DNA of 64,000 nucleotides. Origin: Mucilaginibacter sp. (lineage in GTDB: Bacteria > Bacteroidota > Bacteroidia > Sphingobacteriales > Sphingobacteriaceae). The notes below the pieces were generated by a model. The model made no database searches, had not been told where the DNA came from, and saw nothing but the letters and a program-made list of their open reading frames with translations. The translations under genes were made by a program, and so were the position numbers. Every line of letters begins with the position of its first letter. Positions within the stretch are counted from its first letter, which is position 1. The stretch is taken from contig NZ_JAQBOD010000035.1 of assembly GCF_028288205.1 (NCBI RefSeq), positions 1-64,000 of the forward strand. Direction: 5' to 3'. Below are positions 50,098 through 60,098 of the stretch, piece after piece.

Positions 50098-50931
50098 ATG
50101 ATTACACGCCCGCAACTGATAGACCAGATCAAACAAAAAAAATCCTTTTTATGCGTAGGGCTGGATACTGATCTTGATAAGATACCCCAATTTTTAAAAC
50201 AATACCCCGACCCTATACTTGAGTTTAATAAACGCATAATTGATGCTACCAAAGACTTGTGTGTGGCTTATAAACCAAACTCGGCTTTTTATGAAAGTTA
50301 TGGTGTTAAAGGGCTGCAAAGCTTGATTGATACCTGGAAATATTTGCCCACCAATTGTTTAAATATAATCGATGCCAAGCGCGGCGATATTGGCAATACC
50401 TCTGATAAATATGCCAAAGCTTTTTTTGATGAAGCAACGTCAGGAATGAGCTTTGATGCCATTACGGTTACGCCTTATATGGGGAACGACAGTGTTACCC
50501 CTTATTTAAAGTATGATGGTAAATGGGTTATTATACTCGCCCTTACCTCATCCGTAGGCAGTAAAGATTTTCAATATTTAGAAACCGGCGATGGCTATCT
50601 GTACGAAGCTGTGATTAAAAAGGCCAATACCTGGGGAGGTGCCGATAGGATAATGTATGTAGTTGGCGCCACAAAAAACACCGAGTTTACCGCTATACGC
50701 AAATATGCTCCCAATAACTTTTTACTGGTACCCGGCGTAGGCGCACAAGGCGGCAGCCTGGAAGATGTATGCAAATATGGCATGACCAAAGATTGCGGCC
50801 TTTTAATAAATGCCTCGCGCTCCATCATCTACGCCGGTAATGGTGAGGACTTTGCAGATGCCGCGCGTGCCGAAGCATTGAAGATGCAGCAGCAAATGCA
50901 GGTGGAGTTGGAGAAAGCGGGAGTGATTTAA
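50098..50931 (+). CDS. pyrF: Orotidine-5'-phosphate decarboxylase (type 2)
   Basis: [36 protein letters not shown] 50098 preferred over TTG 50068. Confidence 0.95.
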   Translation: MITRPQLIDQIKQKKSFLCVGLDTDLDKIPQFLKQYPDPILEFNKRIIDATKDLCVAYKPNSAFYESYGVKGLQSLIDTWKYLPTNCLNIIDAKRGDIGNTSDKYAKAFFDEATSGMSFDAITVTPYMGNDSVTPYLKYDGKWVIILALTSSVGSKDFQYLETGDGYLYEAVIKKANTWGGADRIMYVVGATKNTEFTAIRKYAPNNFLLVPGVGAQGGSLEDVCKYGMTKDCGLLINASRSIIYAGNGEDFADAARAEALKMQQQMQVELEKAGVI

Positions 50932-50975
50932 TAAACTGTTCCCCAGCGTCATTGCAAGGACGTTCGGGGAGGAAA

Positions 50976-52340
50976 TTAGGAAAACTCAACCTTCCTTTGC
51001 GGGAATTTCTCCGCATAATTAGCTACCAGATTTTTAATATAATCATTACCCGGGTATGGCGTAATATAGTTTTTAAGCTGCTGTAAGCTCTCTACATCAA
51101 AATAGTGCGAGATATACCCCATGCCATAAAACTTGCCTTTCTCGACCAGTATACAGCTATGCTCGTCGTCGGTACGGCCCTCATCGCGGATGGCGAAGGT
51201 GGGCAGCGCCTTGTTTAGTTCGGCAATGGCGAGGTCTACTTTTTGGTTATAGCTATCGGCTGTTTCTATTCCGGTGCAGGCGCATTGATCCTGCGCAGTG
51301 CCGGTACACGGTTCTGTATTATTTTGAATGAAGCAAAGCTTAGGGCAAAGCTTAAAGGTATCAATCAATTGGTTCAATATGGCACGGCCCTCCAGTATGG
51401 AGTTGCAGGTATAAATTGCCCCGGTGTATTTACGGTGCTTATCAACCGCCAAACGCATATAGCCACGCTGATCTTCGAACATATATAAGCCATAAGCATG
51501 TTCAAAGCGTTTTAATGAGCGGTTATATTTTGGCCACAGGCGCTTTATCTCTACAGCCTCTAATACAAAAGCTATCAGCTCTGTACCGCAAACCTGGTGA
51601 GTTATCTGATGAATATTGCGCATAAACTCCTGCCGCTGCAGGCCCGGGTTATTGCCCGTAAAATGACTGCTTACCCGTTTCTTTATATTTTTGGCCTTAC
51701 CTACGTATATCACCTTCCCTTTTTGATCATGGAAATAATATACGCCCGGTGTTGACGGCAATTGCTGTACCGCGGTTTTTGGCAAATTCGGCGGCAGTAC
51801 CTGTTCTTTAGAGTCTTGTTTCAGGGCCTGTTTAATATGATCCTCTTTATCGTTACGTAGCAGCAGGCTAAATAATTCGGATGTAGCGTCCGCGTCGCCC
51901 ATGGCGCGGTGACGGCTTTCGTTATCAATACCTAAATGCCGGCAAAGCTTGCCTAAGCTGTAGGATGGTAGTCCCGGTAATATTTTTCGGCCCAGCCTAA
52001 CGGTACATAATTTGTTGCTCTGCAGCTCATACCCTGCCACGGCTAAATGATAGCGCACAAAAGAATAATCGAAATTTACGTTATGGGCAACAAATATTTT
52101 GCCGTGCAGCATATGGTAAATATCGGCAGCCACATCTTCAAACGGCGGGGCTACGGCTACCATTTCGTTGGTAATGCCGGTTAGGGCGCGTATGTAAATA
52201 GGTATGTCCCTGCGGGGATTTACAAGTGTGCTAAAGCGTTTGGTTACTTTTTTACCATCATGTAAGCAAATAGCAATTTCGGTTATACCATTTGCGCTGG
52301 CATGCCCTCCCGTGGTCTCGATATCTACAATTGCATACAT
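50976..52340 (-). CDS. DEDDh exonuclease fused to GIY-YIG (UvrC N-terminal-like) nuclease
   Basis: YAIVDIETTGGHASANGITEIAI and HRAMGDADATSELF (exonuclease); PGVYYFHDQKGKVIYVGKAKNIKKRVSSHF (GIY-YIG). Confidence 0.92.
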   Translation of the reverse strand: MYAIVDIETTGGHASANGITEIAICLHDGKKVTKRFSTLVNPRRDIPIYIRALTGITNEMVAVAPPFEDVAADIYHMLHGKIFVAHNVNFDYSFVRYHLAVAGYELQSNKLCTVRLGRKILPGLPSYSLGKLCRHLGIDNESRHRAMGDADATSELFSLLLRNDKEDHIKQALKQDSKEQVLPPNLPKTAVQQLPSTPGVYYFHDQKGKVIYVGKAKNIKKRVSSHFTGNNPGLQRQEFMRNIHQITHQVCGTELIAFVLEAVEIKRLWPKYNRSLKRFEHAYGLYMFEDQRGYMRLAVDKHRKYTGAIYTCNSILEGRAILNQLIDTFKLCPKLCFIQNNTEPCTGTAQDQCACTGIETADSYNQKVDLAIAELNKALPTFAIRDEGRTDDEHSCILVEKGKFYGMGYISHYFDVESLQQLKNYITPYPGNDYIKNLVANYAEKFPQRKVEFS

Positions 52341-52456
52341 GATGTTAAATTTACTAACAAATTTAGTGATTAGTTAATTAGAGATTGGAGATCAGTTGAA
52401 ATATATATTTTATTTATAGTCAATTCGAACGATAATGAAAAAGAGCGTTGTACCAC

Positions 52457-52485
52457 AAAAAAAGACCCACGATAAATCGCGGGCC
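52457..52485 (-). terminator. Terminator of yidC
   Basis: Minus strand GGCCCGCGAT-TT-ATCGTGGGTC followed by T7 (10-bp stem, two wobbles). Confidence 0.75.
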
Positions 52486-52489
52486 ATAT

Positions 52490-52534
52490 AACTAATCTCT
52501 AATTAACTAATCTCTAATTAACTAATCTCTAATC
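52490..52534. repeat. Tandem repeat 3 x 15 bp (AACTAATCTCTAATT)
   Basis: Units at 52490, 52505, 52520; 19-bp inverted copy GATTAGTTAATTAGAGATT at 52368-52386. Confidence 0.85.
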
Positions 52535-52535
52535 A

Positions 52536-54359
52536 CTACTTCTTTTTCGCCTGCACTTGCTGCTGATTACGCATCATCTCTTCCATTTTGGCACTGAAAC
52601 CTGATTTTTTCTTTTTGTCTTCAGGTTTCTTTTTGTTTTCCTGTATCTGGGCATGTATCTTTTTATCATCAACCATTAAGCGGATAAGATATTGCTGTAA
52701 GAAAGTAAGCATGTTTGCCAGGAAATAATAATAATTCAAACCTGCCGGATAGCCGTTCAATGCGCCAAGGAAAATGATCGGGGTAATGTACCCTATGTAT
52801 TTCATCTGCCCGCTTACGCCCGATATCTGGTTGTTAAAGTAGGTATATATCAGGGTTGATATTGTCATCAGCAAACACATTAAACTTAAGTGATCGCCAA
52901 TAAAAGGTATGCTGAAACCAAAGTTTACTATCGAGTCATAAGTCGATAGGTCATGCATCCATAAAAACCCTTGTCCGCGCAGCTCAAACAAGCCCGGGAA
53001 AAAGCGGAAGAACGCGATAACAATAGGCATTTGTATCAATAGCGGTAAACATCCGCCCAACGGGTTTACGCCTGCTTTTTTGTAAAGCTTTAAGTACTCC
53101 TGTTGTAATAATGTAGGGTTATCTTCGCCAACTTTAGCTTTAATTTCATCCATCTCCGGCTTTAATACCCGCATCTTGGCCATTGATAAATATGACTTGT
53201 AGGTAAGCGGTGATAAAACTAATTTCAGGATGACGGTTAATGCCAGTATTATTAAACCATAGTTCCAGTTAAATTGGGTCAATATGTTAAACACCGGTAT
53301 TACCGCAATACGGTTAACATATTTTAACGGACCCCAGCCCAGGTTAATTTGTTTTTCTAAACCATGACCCTCGGCCTCTAACGTTTTGTAATGATTAGGG
53401 CTGAAATAAAAATCAAACGGGAAAGTACCGTCGGCGCTGCGCGCCGATGTTAAATTAGCTTTAAGCTGTTTAATATCCGCATGGTTAGTAGTATCGGTAC
53501 TTACGGTAAGGCTTGATTTGGTAAACCCTTCTTTAGTTAATAATACACTCGAAAAGAAGTGTTGCTTAAACGATACCCATTGTAATTTTTTATCATTAAT
53601 ATCTTTCTGATTGTCCTTCGTATCACCCAGATCATTATAATCATTCTCTGTATCCAGGTACTGTATCATGGTATACTGGTGGTCAAGCGTAAGGCTTTTT
53701 TCAAGCCTGTGCAGGCTGCTCTCCCAATTTAAAGTAATACTGCTGCTGTTGGCAATTACATTATCTAAACCGGTAGGTTTAATAGTAAAGCCAACTTTAT
53801 AACCATCGCCTTTTAAGGTATATATATAATCAATATACTGCGTTGGGCTATAGCTTAAACGCATGGTTATTGACGACGAATCTTTACCTGTAACCTGCAA
53901 ACCTGCGGCGCTTGGGGTAAAATACCTTTCGTTAGTATTGATATTAGCCACACCTGCTGCAAAACTAAAACCAAACTTGTTTGCATCGCCATCAAATAAT
54001 ATCAGCGGTTTTTTATCAAACGTTTTAAAGTTTTTTAATTCGACCGAGTATATGCGGCCACCAAGTGTGGTTAACTTAATGCGGAGGTCCTTATTCTCTA
54101 AGGTGATCAATTTTTCGCTGCCTTTTAATGTAGCGCCAAACGGGCTTTTTAATGCAGCGGTATCAATTGTTTTAGCAGCCTTTGCAGTATCAATTGTTGC
54201 GGTAACAGGTGTTGTTTTTATACCTGCTCTTTTTAGTGAATCCTGGTGTTGTAGTGCTTTTTCTTTTTTGATCTCAGTGTCGCTCGGTCTTAAAAACCAA
54301 ACTGAACCGGCTATAATGACCATGATCAGGAATAATCCTGTAAATGTATTTCTATCCAT
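52536..54359 (-). CDS. yidC: Membrane protein insertase YidC
   Basis: N-terminal periplasmic domain; YKKAGVNPLGGCLPLLIQMPIVIAFFRFFP. Confidence 0.97.
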   Translation of the reverse strand: MDRNTFTGLFLIMVIIAGSVWFLRPSDTEIKKEKALQHQDSLKRAGIKTTPVTATIDTAKAAKTIDTAALKSPFGATLKGSEKLITLENKDLRIKLTTLGGRIYSVELKNFKTFDKKPLILFDGDANKFGFSFAAGVANINTNERYFTPSAAGLQVTGKDSSSITMRLSYSPTQYIDYIYTLKGDGYKVGFTIKPTGLDNVIANSSSITLNWESSLHRLEKSLTLDHQYTMIQYLDTENDYNDLGDTKDNQKDINDKKLQWVSFKQHFFSSVLLTKEGFTKSSLTVSTDTTNHADIKQLKANLTSARSADGTFPFDFYFSPNHYKTLEAEGHGLEKQINLGWGPLKYVNRIAVIPVFNILTQFNWNYGLIILALTVILKLVLSPLTYKSYLSMAKMRVLKPEMDEIKAKVGEDNPTLLQQEYLKLYKKAGVNPLGGCLPLLIQMPIVIAFFRFFPGLFELRGQGFLWMHDLSTYDSIVNFGFSIPFIGDHLSLMCLLMTISTLIYTYFNNQISGVSGQMKYIGYITPIIFLGALNGYPAGLNYYYFLANMLTFLQQYLIRLMVDDKKIHAQIQENKKKPEDKKKKSGFSAKMEEMMRNQQQVQAKKK

Positions 54360-54385
54360 TATCTATTGTATCGTACTCAAATTAA

Positions 54386-55996
54386 CTATTTCTTGCGGGC
54401 ATAAGCCAGCGAAGCGGCGACAAAGTTAATAAAAAGTGGGTGCGGATTTGCAACTGTTGATTTTAATTCGGGGTGAAACTGTGCACCCACAAAAAACGGG
54501 TGATTTTTTAGCTCAACTATCTCCACCAGATTGTTCTCCGGGTTAAAGCCCGATGGTGTTAATCCGGCAGTTTCATATTGTTTTAAATAGTCGTTATTAA
54601 ACTCATAACGGTGCCTGTGGCGCTCGCTTATATGCTGTTTACCATATATGGCGGCGGCTTTGCTTCCTTTTTTAAGGTCGCAGGCATAAGCGCCTAAACG
54701 CATGGTACCGCCTTTGTTTACCACTTTCTTTTGCTCCTCCATCATGGCAATTACCGGGTTTGGTGTATCCGGGTTCATTTCTGTACTGCTGGCATCTTTT
54801 AGTCCTAAAACATTACGGCCAAATTCAACCACCGCGCATTGCATCCCTAAACAAATACCAAAAAACGGAATATTATTTTCGCGCACATAACGTATGGCTT
54901 CTATTTTACCTTCAAAACCACGCTCACCAAAGCCCGGTGCAACCAGTACACCATGCAGGCCCAGCAACTTATCAATAGCGTTGCCCGGTGTTAATTGTTC
55001 TGATGGGATATATTCTACCCTTACTTTACATTCATTTTTTGCACCCGCGTGGATGAATGACTCGGTGATAGATTTATAAGCATCGGGCAGTTCTACATAT
55101 TTACCAACTAACCCAATACGTACTTCGGATGTTGGATTTTTTAAGCGGCCCAAAAAGTCTTTCCAGTTTTCTAATTGCGGCTCTGTTTTATGAGGCAGCT
55201 TTAATTTTGTTAATACCGTTTTATCCAATTGCTCTTTCAACATCAGTAAAGGCACATCATAAATAGTTGACGCGTCAATTGATTCGACAACTGCATTGAT
55301 GTTAACGTTACAAAATAAAGCGATTTTTTTTCTGATATCCATATTCAGATGATGCTCTGTACGGCAAACCAAAATATCAGGTTGTATACCATATTCCAGC
55401 AACATCTTAACAGAGTGCTGGGTTGGTTTGGTCTTTAATTCGCCGGCTGCTGCAAGGAAAGGTATTAGCGTAAGGTGTATCACTAATGAATTGCCCGAGC
55501 CCACCTCCCATCTAAACTGCCTTACCGCTTCTATGTATGGTAACGATTCAATATCGCCTACGGTACCGCCTAATTCGGTTATTACAATATCATATTTACC
55601 ATCTTCGCCCAGTATACGGATGTTACGTTTTATCTCATCAGTAATATGCGGAACAACCTGTACTGTTTTTCCTAAAAAAGCGCCTTCGCGTTCTTTGTTG
55701 ATTACATTTTGATAGATACGCCCTGTAGTAATGTTGTTGGCTTTGGACGTTGGCGTGTTTAAAAAACGCTCGTAATGGCCAAGGTCAAGGTCGGTTTCGG
55801 CGCCATCTTCGGTAACATAGCATTCCCCATGTTCGTAAGGGTTCAATGTTCCCGGATCGATGTTAATATAAGGATCGAATTTTTGAATGGTTACGCTGTA
55901 TCCGCGCGATTGTAGAAGTTTGGCCAATGAAGCCGATATAATGCCTTTCCCCAACGAAGAGGTCACACCGCCCGTAACAAATATGTATTTAGTCAT
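54386..55996 (-). CDS. pyrG: CTP synthase
   Basis: [32 protein letters not shown]; GATase [18 protein letters not shown]. Start at 55996 preferred. Confidence 0.97.
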   Translation of the reverse strand: MTKYIFVTGGVTSSLGKGIISASLAKLLQSRGYSVTIQKFDPYINIDPGTLNPYEHGECYVTEDGAETDLDLGHYERFLNTPTSKANNITTGRIYQNVINKEREGAFLGKTVQVVPHITDEIKRNIRILGEDGKYDIVITELGGTVGDIESLPYIEAVRQFRWEVGSGNSLVIHLTLIPFLAAAGELKTKPTQHSVKMLLEYGIQPDILVCRTEHHLNMDIRKKIALFCNVNINAVVESIDASTIYDVPLLMLKEQLDKTVLTKLKLPHKTEPQLENWKDFLGRLKNPTSEVRIGLVGKYVELPDAYKSITESFIHAGAKNECKVRVEYIPSEQLTPGNAIDKLLGLHGVLVAPGFGERGFEGKIEAIRYVRENNIPFFGICLGMQCAVVEFGRNVLGLKDASSTEMNPDTPNPVIAMMEEQKKVVNKGGTMRLGAYACDLKKGSKAAAIYGKQHISERHRHRYEFNNDYLKQYETAGLTPSGFNPENNLVEIVELKNHPFFVGAQFHPELKSTVANPHPLFINFVAASLAYARKK

Positions 55997-56195
55997 GATT
56001 TTTTTGAATATTGGCAGCAATTTTAAGCCGCTGCTAATTGTTTGTGTACGGGATACAAAAGTAAGAAATTTTTTGGGGTTTGGTTTACAAAATCACAATT
56101 GTTGAAAAGGTTTAGTTATTTAAAGGTATCCTGGTTTTATTTTTAAACAAAAGAAGAAATAATTTCTTTCTACATAACTATAAGTCGACTACAAC

Positions 56196-56768
56196 ATGAA
56201 AAAAATATTGCTGCTAATAGCATTGCTCTTTATTACCGAAACCAATTACGCGCAGAAAAAACACCGCGACGAGTACCAAAGTTACCTGTACTCGCTAAAT
56301 TTAATATCGAAGCTGTTTTCAAGAGTATTAGACAATGTTGAAATCATAGCTCATCGACCGGATAGGGTCAGCTTTAAAAATTTAGCGGTTGATTTTAATA
56401 AGAAAGTGAATGTGCTGCTGATAAACCAGAACGGTTTAATAAACCTGATAAATAAAGGGGGCTTTAACGATCATCACTTTAATAACTCGTTGCGGATAAT
56501 GGAAAAGAATATTACCGACCTTAAAAAAATACTGATCAATAACCGAGGCTTAATTGATAATTTAAAGATAAAAGACTTTAACACAGCCGAAGTATACGAC
56601 CATTTGGATATGCGGCTCTATGAAAATGATGAACTGTTGCGGGAAATACATAAAAACCGCAGCAGCAAAGCATTTAAACACAAGGTGGTTGATAATTTAA
56701 CCCAGGCGGTAGTGGTGCTGAACGAATGCCATAGCAAGGTGGCAGCGCTGTATAGTAAGGTGAAATAA
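56196..56768 (+). CDS. Secreted hypothetical protein
   Basis: Signal peptide MKKILLLIALLFITETNYA; helical remainder with no recognised family. Confidence 0.6.
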   Translation: MKKILLLIALLFITETNYAQKKHRDEYQSYLYSLNLISKLFSRVLDNVEIIAHRPDRVSFKNLAVDFNKKVNVLLINQNGLINLINKGGFNDHHFNNSLRIMEKNITDLKKILINNRGLIDNLKIKDFNTAEVYDHLDMRLYENDELLREIHKNRSSKAFKHKVVDNLTQAVVVLNECHSKVAALYSKVK

Positions 56769-56779
56769 GCCGAACAAAT

Positions 56780-56835
56780 ACAGTGTATATGGGTGTATAT
56801 GGTGTATACACTACCGTATACATATACACACCTAA
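56780..56835. repeat. GTGTATATGG word repeats, direct and inverted
   Basis: gtgtatatgggtgtatatggtgtatacactaccgtatacatatacacacc in a convergent junction. Confidence 0.65.
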
Positions 56836-56859
56836 GTTACTTAGGTATACTATAAATTA

Positions 56860-57465
56860 TTAATGCGGATAAGCTTGCACCCAACCCTGCTGCCATACCC
56901 CGGTATTATAAAAATGGATAAAGCTTCGGGCCTCATCAAAAGTAAATACCTTATCGTGCGTATAAACATCATAAACATTTTTGTTGTCCATTAACATTTC
57001 TTCAAGCTCGTTTTTAGGTACTTTACCCGGTTTAGCGGGGGCTATTTTAGATCTCTTTAATTCTACTATTTTACCGTTCCATTTGGCTATATACCATACT
57101 GCCTTGTAACTGTCTGTTATGTTATTTGATACCGTATCTTCGTATAAATTTATCTTTCCTGTTTCAAGCGCTTTTAAAAACACCGGCTTTTTTTCATTAG
57201 GCCTGTATACCGACTGGAAATGCGCATTTTTACTGCGGAGATAATATCCCTTTATGTCTTCGGGCCTTAATGGCTGCGGGTCATCATCCATCGGTGTATA
57301 AGTATCTTTACCCAAAAATGGAATGGTTATTACACAAGCTACTGTATCGTCTTTGGGCGTTATCACATAATCAGAAACCCTTTTCCCTTTTTTCTGCGCA
57401 TTTACATCAGTTGCAAATAACACGGCTATGCCGGCAATAAACAAATTTTTAAATAATGCTTTCAT
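56860..57465 (-). CDS. Secreted hypothetical protein
   Basis: Signal peptide; KGKRVSDYVITPKDDTVACVITIPFLGKDTYTPM; no family recognised. Confidence 0.55.
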   Translation of the reverse strand: MKALFKNLFIAGIAVLFATDVNAQKKGKRVSDYVITPKDDTVACVITIPFLGKDTYTPMDDDPQPLRPEDIKGYYLRSKNAHFQSVYRPNEKKPVFLKALETGKINLYEDTVSNNITDSYKAVWYIAKWNGKIVELKRSKIAPAKPGKVPKNELEEMLMDNKNVYDVYTHDKVFTFDEARSFIHFYNTGVWQQGWVQAYPH

Positions 57466-57532
57466 TATGTTCAGGTTAAAGGTGTATAACGGTACAGGTA
57501 TTGTTATAGTGTGGTTGGTACTTTAATTATAA

Positions 57533-58258
57533 TTATTTAAGTAATTCCAGGTCCTCGGGTGTGTCTACAGCGTAAGTTTCCAAATCTGTTTCGGCAACTT
57601 TTATGCGATAGCCATTCTCTATCCAGCGCAGTTGCTCCAGGCTTTCGGCTTTTTCTAAGGCCGATATGGGCAGTTTTGTTATCTGTTGCAAAACATCGGC
57701 CCGGTAACCATAAATGCCTATGTGTTTAAAATAAGGATAAAACTCCAGCCAGTTTTGCGGCTCTTCACCCCTTATATGCGGCAATGCCGAGCGCGAAAAG
57801 TAAACCGCTTCATCCAGCTTGTTTACAATCACTTTAGGAGTATTAGGATTATGCAGTTCCTGCTCTGTTTTAACTCTTTTTACCAAGGTGGCTATTTGTA
57901 CATCGGGCGTGGCAAAGCAAGCGGCCAGTTTTGTTATTTGTTCAGGATCAATATAAGGTTCATCGCCCTGTATGTTTATTACCACATGATATTGCGGATG
58001 CGCCAGTGCAACCTCGGCACAACGGTCGGTTCCGCTATGGTGGTTGGTGCTGGTCATTACCGCCACTCCGCCAAAAGCTGTTACATGATCAAATATGCGG
58101 GCATCATCCGTAGCAACAATAACCTCGGTTAAATGATCGCACTTTTTAGCCTGTTCATAAACCCGCTGTATCATGCTTTTGCCTCCAATATCAACCAACG
58201 GCTTCCCCGGAAACCGTGATGAAGCGTAACGTGCAGGAATAATACCGAGAACCAACAT
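57533..58258 (-). CDS. kdsB: 3-deoxy-manno-octulosonate cytidylyltransferase
   Basis: GIIPARYASSRFPGKPLVDIGGKSMIQRVYEQA. MLVLGIIPARY at 58258 preferred over track 58294. Confidence 0.95.
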   Translation of the reverse strand: MLVLGIIPARYASSRFPGKPLVDIGGKSMIQRVYEQAKKCDHLTEVIVATDDARIFDHVTAFGGVAVMTSTNHHSGTDRCAEVALAHPQYHVVINIQGDEPYIDPEQITKLAACFATPDVQIATLVKRVKTEQELHNPNTPKVIVNKLDEAVYFSRSALPHIRGEEPQNWLEFYPYFKHIGIYGYRADVLQQITKLPISALEKAESLEQLRWIENGYRIKVAETDLETYAVDTPEDLELLK

Positions 58259-58271
58259 ATTTACGATTTGA

Positions 58272-58317
58272 GATTTACGATTTACGATTACCATCAGCTA
58301 ATCGTAAATCGTAAATC
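58272..58317. repeat. 19-bp perfect inverted repeat GATTTACGATTTACGATTA-8 nt-TAATCGTAAATCGTAAATC
   Basis: Read directly; lies between the deoxynucleoside kinase and kdsB genes. Confidence 0.9.
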
Positions 58318-58329
58318 GTACTTCTAAAA

Positions 58330-58944
58330 TTAAAATAAACCGTTTACTTCCCGCTCTACCAATTGAATAATGGACGACATGTCCTCTGTACTATTAGCGA
58401 AATCAAGGTTATCCTTATCCAGTACCAACAACTTACCCAGCTTATAGCCGCTTATCCATTTGTCGTATTTCTCGTTCAATTTAGATAAATAATCAATGCG
58501 GATACCAATTTCATACTCCCTGCCCCGGCGCTGAATATTGTTTACCAATGTTGGCACAGATGCTTTTAAATAAACCAACAGATCGGGCGGCTTAATATAT
58601 TCGGTTATATTGTTGAAGATAGATTCGTAGTTTTCGTAATCGCGGCTGGTCATCAGGCCCATATCATGCAGGTTTTCTGCAAAAATATAGGCATCCTCAT
58701 AAATGGTTCTGTCTTGTATAATGTTGCGCCCACTTTTTTGTATATCGATGATCTGCCTGTAACGGCTGTTCAGAAAATATATCTGCAGGTTAAAGCTCCA
58801 GCGTTTCATGTCGCTATAAAAATCTTCCAGGTACGGATTATTATCTACAGCTTCATATAATGGTTCCCAGCCATAATTTTTGGCCAGTAATTCGGTGAGC
58901 GTAGTTTTACCGGCTCCTATGTTTCCAACAATAGCTATGTGCAT
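58330..58944 (-). CDS. Deoxynucleoside kinase
   Basis: IAIVGNIGAGKTTLTELLAKNYGWEPLYEAVDNNPYL; IIQDRTIYEDAYIFA. Confidence 0.93.
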   Translation of the reverse strand: MHIAIVGNIGAGKTTLTELLAKNYGWEPLYEAVDNNPYLEDFYSDMKRWSFNLQIYFLNSRYRQIIDIQKSGRNIIQDRTIYEDAYIFAENLHDMGLMTSRDYENYESIFNNITEYIKPPDLLVYLKASVPTLVNNIQRRGREYEIGIRIDYLSKLNEKYDKWISGYKLGKLLVLDKDNLDFANSTEDMSSIIQLVEREVNGLF

Positions 58945-58990
58945 ATTTGCTAAGATATAATTTGAATGTTAAAAGTCAAAATGTTTTGGT

Positions 58991-59058
58991 TAGTCCATGG
59001 TCGATAGACCATAGTCCATGGCTAATCTACTATGGACCATCGACTATGGTCTATGGTC
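58991..59058. repeat. TAGTCCATGG/TCGATAGACC word repeats, direct and inverted
   Basis: tagtccatggtcgatagaccatagtccatgg ... ctatggaccatcgactatggtctatgg. Confidence 0.7.
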
Positions 59059-59064
59059 TTAAAA

Positions 59065-60060
59065 TTAAAAACTTTTAAACCCAATAATTTCTCTCACCTC
59101 TTTTATCGTCTTAGAAGCACTTTCTCTTGCCTTTATAGCACCGTAGCGGGCTACCTGGCGCAGGTATGGGGCATCATTGGCAATCTCGTTTATGCGTTCA
59201 CGGATTGGCGTAGTAGCAATGATCATGTCTTCGGCTAATTGTTTTTTTAAATCGCCGTAACGTATTTGTACCGTATTATATAAATTATCAAAATGAGCCA
59301 GTGTATCGGGAGTTGATACTACTTTCATCAGATCGAAAAGGTTTTGTATTTCTTCTGGTTTTGCTTGATTTTCTGTGGTTGGCCCGCTATCTGTTACAGC
59401 ACGCATTACTTTTTTGCGGATCACCTCGGGCGGGTCTGAAAGAAAAATGGCATTCCCCTCTCCTTCTGATTTTCCCATTTTCCCTTTACCGTCAAGCCCC
59501 GGAATTTTAACCAGTTTCTCGCTAAAGTTGAAAGCGTATGGTTCAGGAAAATACTCATTATTGTATAAACGGTTAAACCGGTTGCCAAAGGTGCGGGCCA
59601 TTTCCAGGTGTTGCTCCTGATCTTTGCCTACCGGTACTTTTGTGGCCCGGTGTATCAATATATCTGCCGCCATTAAAACCGGATAGGTTAATAGCCCGGC
59701 GTTAACATTATCCGGGTGAGCACGCACTTTATCTTTAAATGAGGTGCTGCGCTCCAGTTCGCCTAAATAGGCATTCATGTTCAGGTACAGGTATAGCTCG
59801 GCTATTTCCTGTACGTCAGACTGTACATAGATGGTGGCTTTTTCGGGATCGATGCCGGCTGCCAGATACTCAACCAGTACACTTTTTACATTAGTATGCA
59901 GGTTGGCAGGGGTTGGATGCGTGGTTAATGAATGCAGATCAGCAATAAAAAAAAAGCAGTTATACTCATGCTGCATTTTTACAAAGTTTTGTATTGCACC
60001 ATAATAATTACCTAAATGCAGGTTCCCGGTAGACCTGATACCACTAACAACAGTTTCCAT
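59065..60060 (-). CDS. trpS: Tryptophanyl-tRNA synthetase
   Basis: VVSGIRSTGNLHLGNYYGAI, KMGKSEGEGNAIFLSD. Confidence 0.96.
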   Translation of the reverse strand: METVVSGIRSTGNLHLGNYYGAIQNFVKMQHEYNCFFFIADLHSLTTHPTPANLHTNVKSVLVEYLAAGIDPEKATIYVQSDVQEIAELYLYLNMNAYLGELERSTSFKDKVRAHPDNVNAGLLTYPVLMAADILIHRATKVPVGKDQEQHLEMARTFGNRFNRLYNNEYFPEPYAFNFSEKLVKIPGLDGKGKMGKSEGEGNAIFLSDPPEVIRKKVMRAVTDSGPTTENQAKPEEIQNLFDLMKVVSTPDTLAHFDNLYNTVQIRYGDLKKQLAEDMIIATTPIRERINEIANDAPYLRQVARYGAIKARESASKTIKEVREIIGFKSF

Positions 60061-60098
60061 AGCGGCGAAAGTAAGGATTTTTTATATTTTTGGGGACG

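Noticed and set aside
52490-52534. CRISPR array
   Set aside because: Three contiguous 15-bp units with no spacers and no cas genes.
53863-54429. 188-aa plus-strand ORF
   Set aside because: Antisense to yidC/pyrG; no protein family features.
57686-58132. 148-aa plus-strand ORF
   Set aside because: Antisense to kdsB; shadow ORF.
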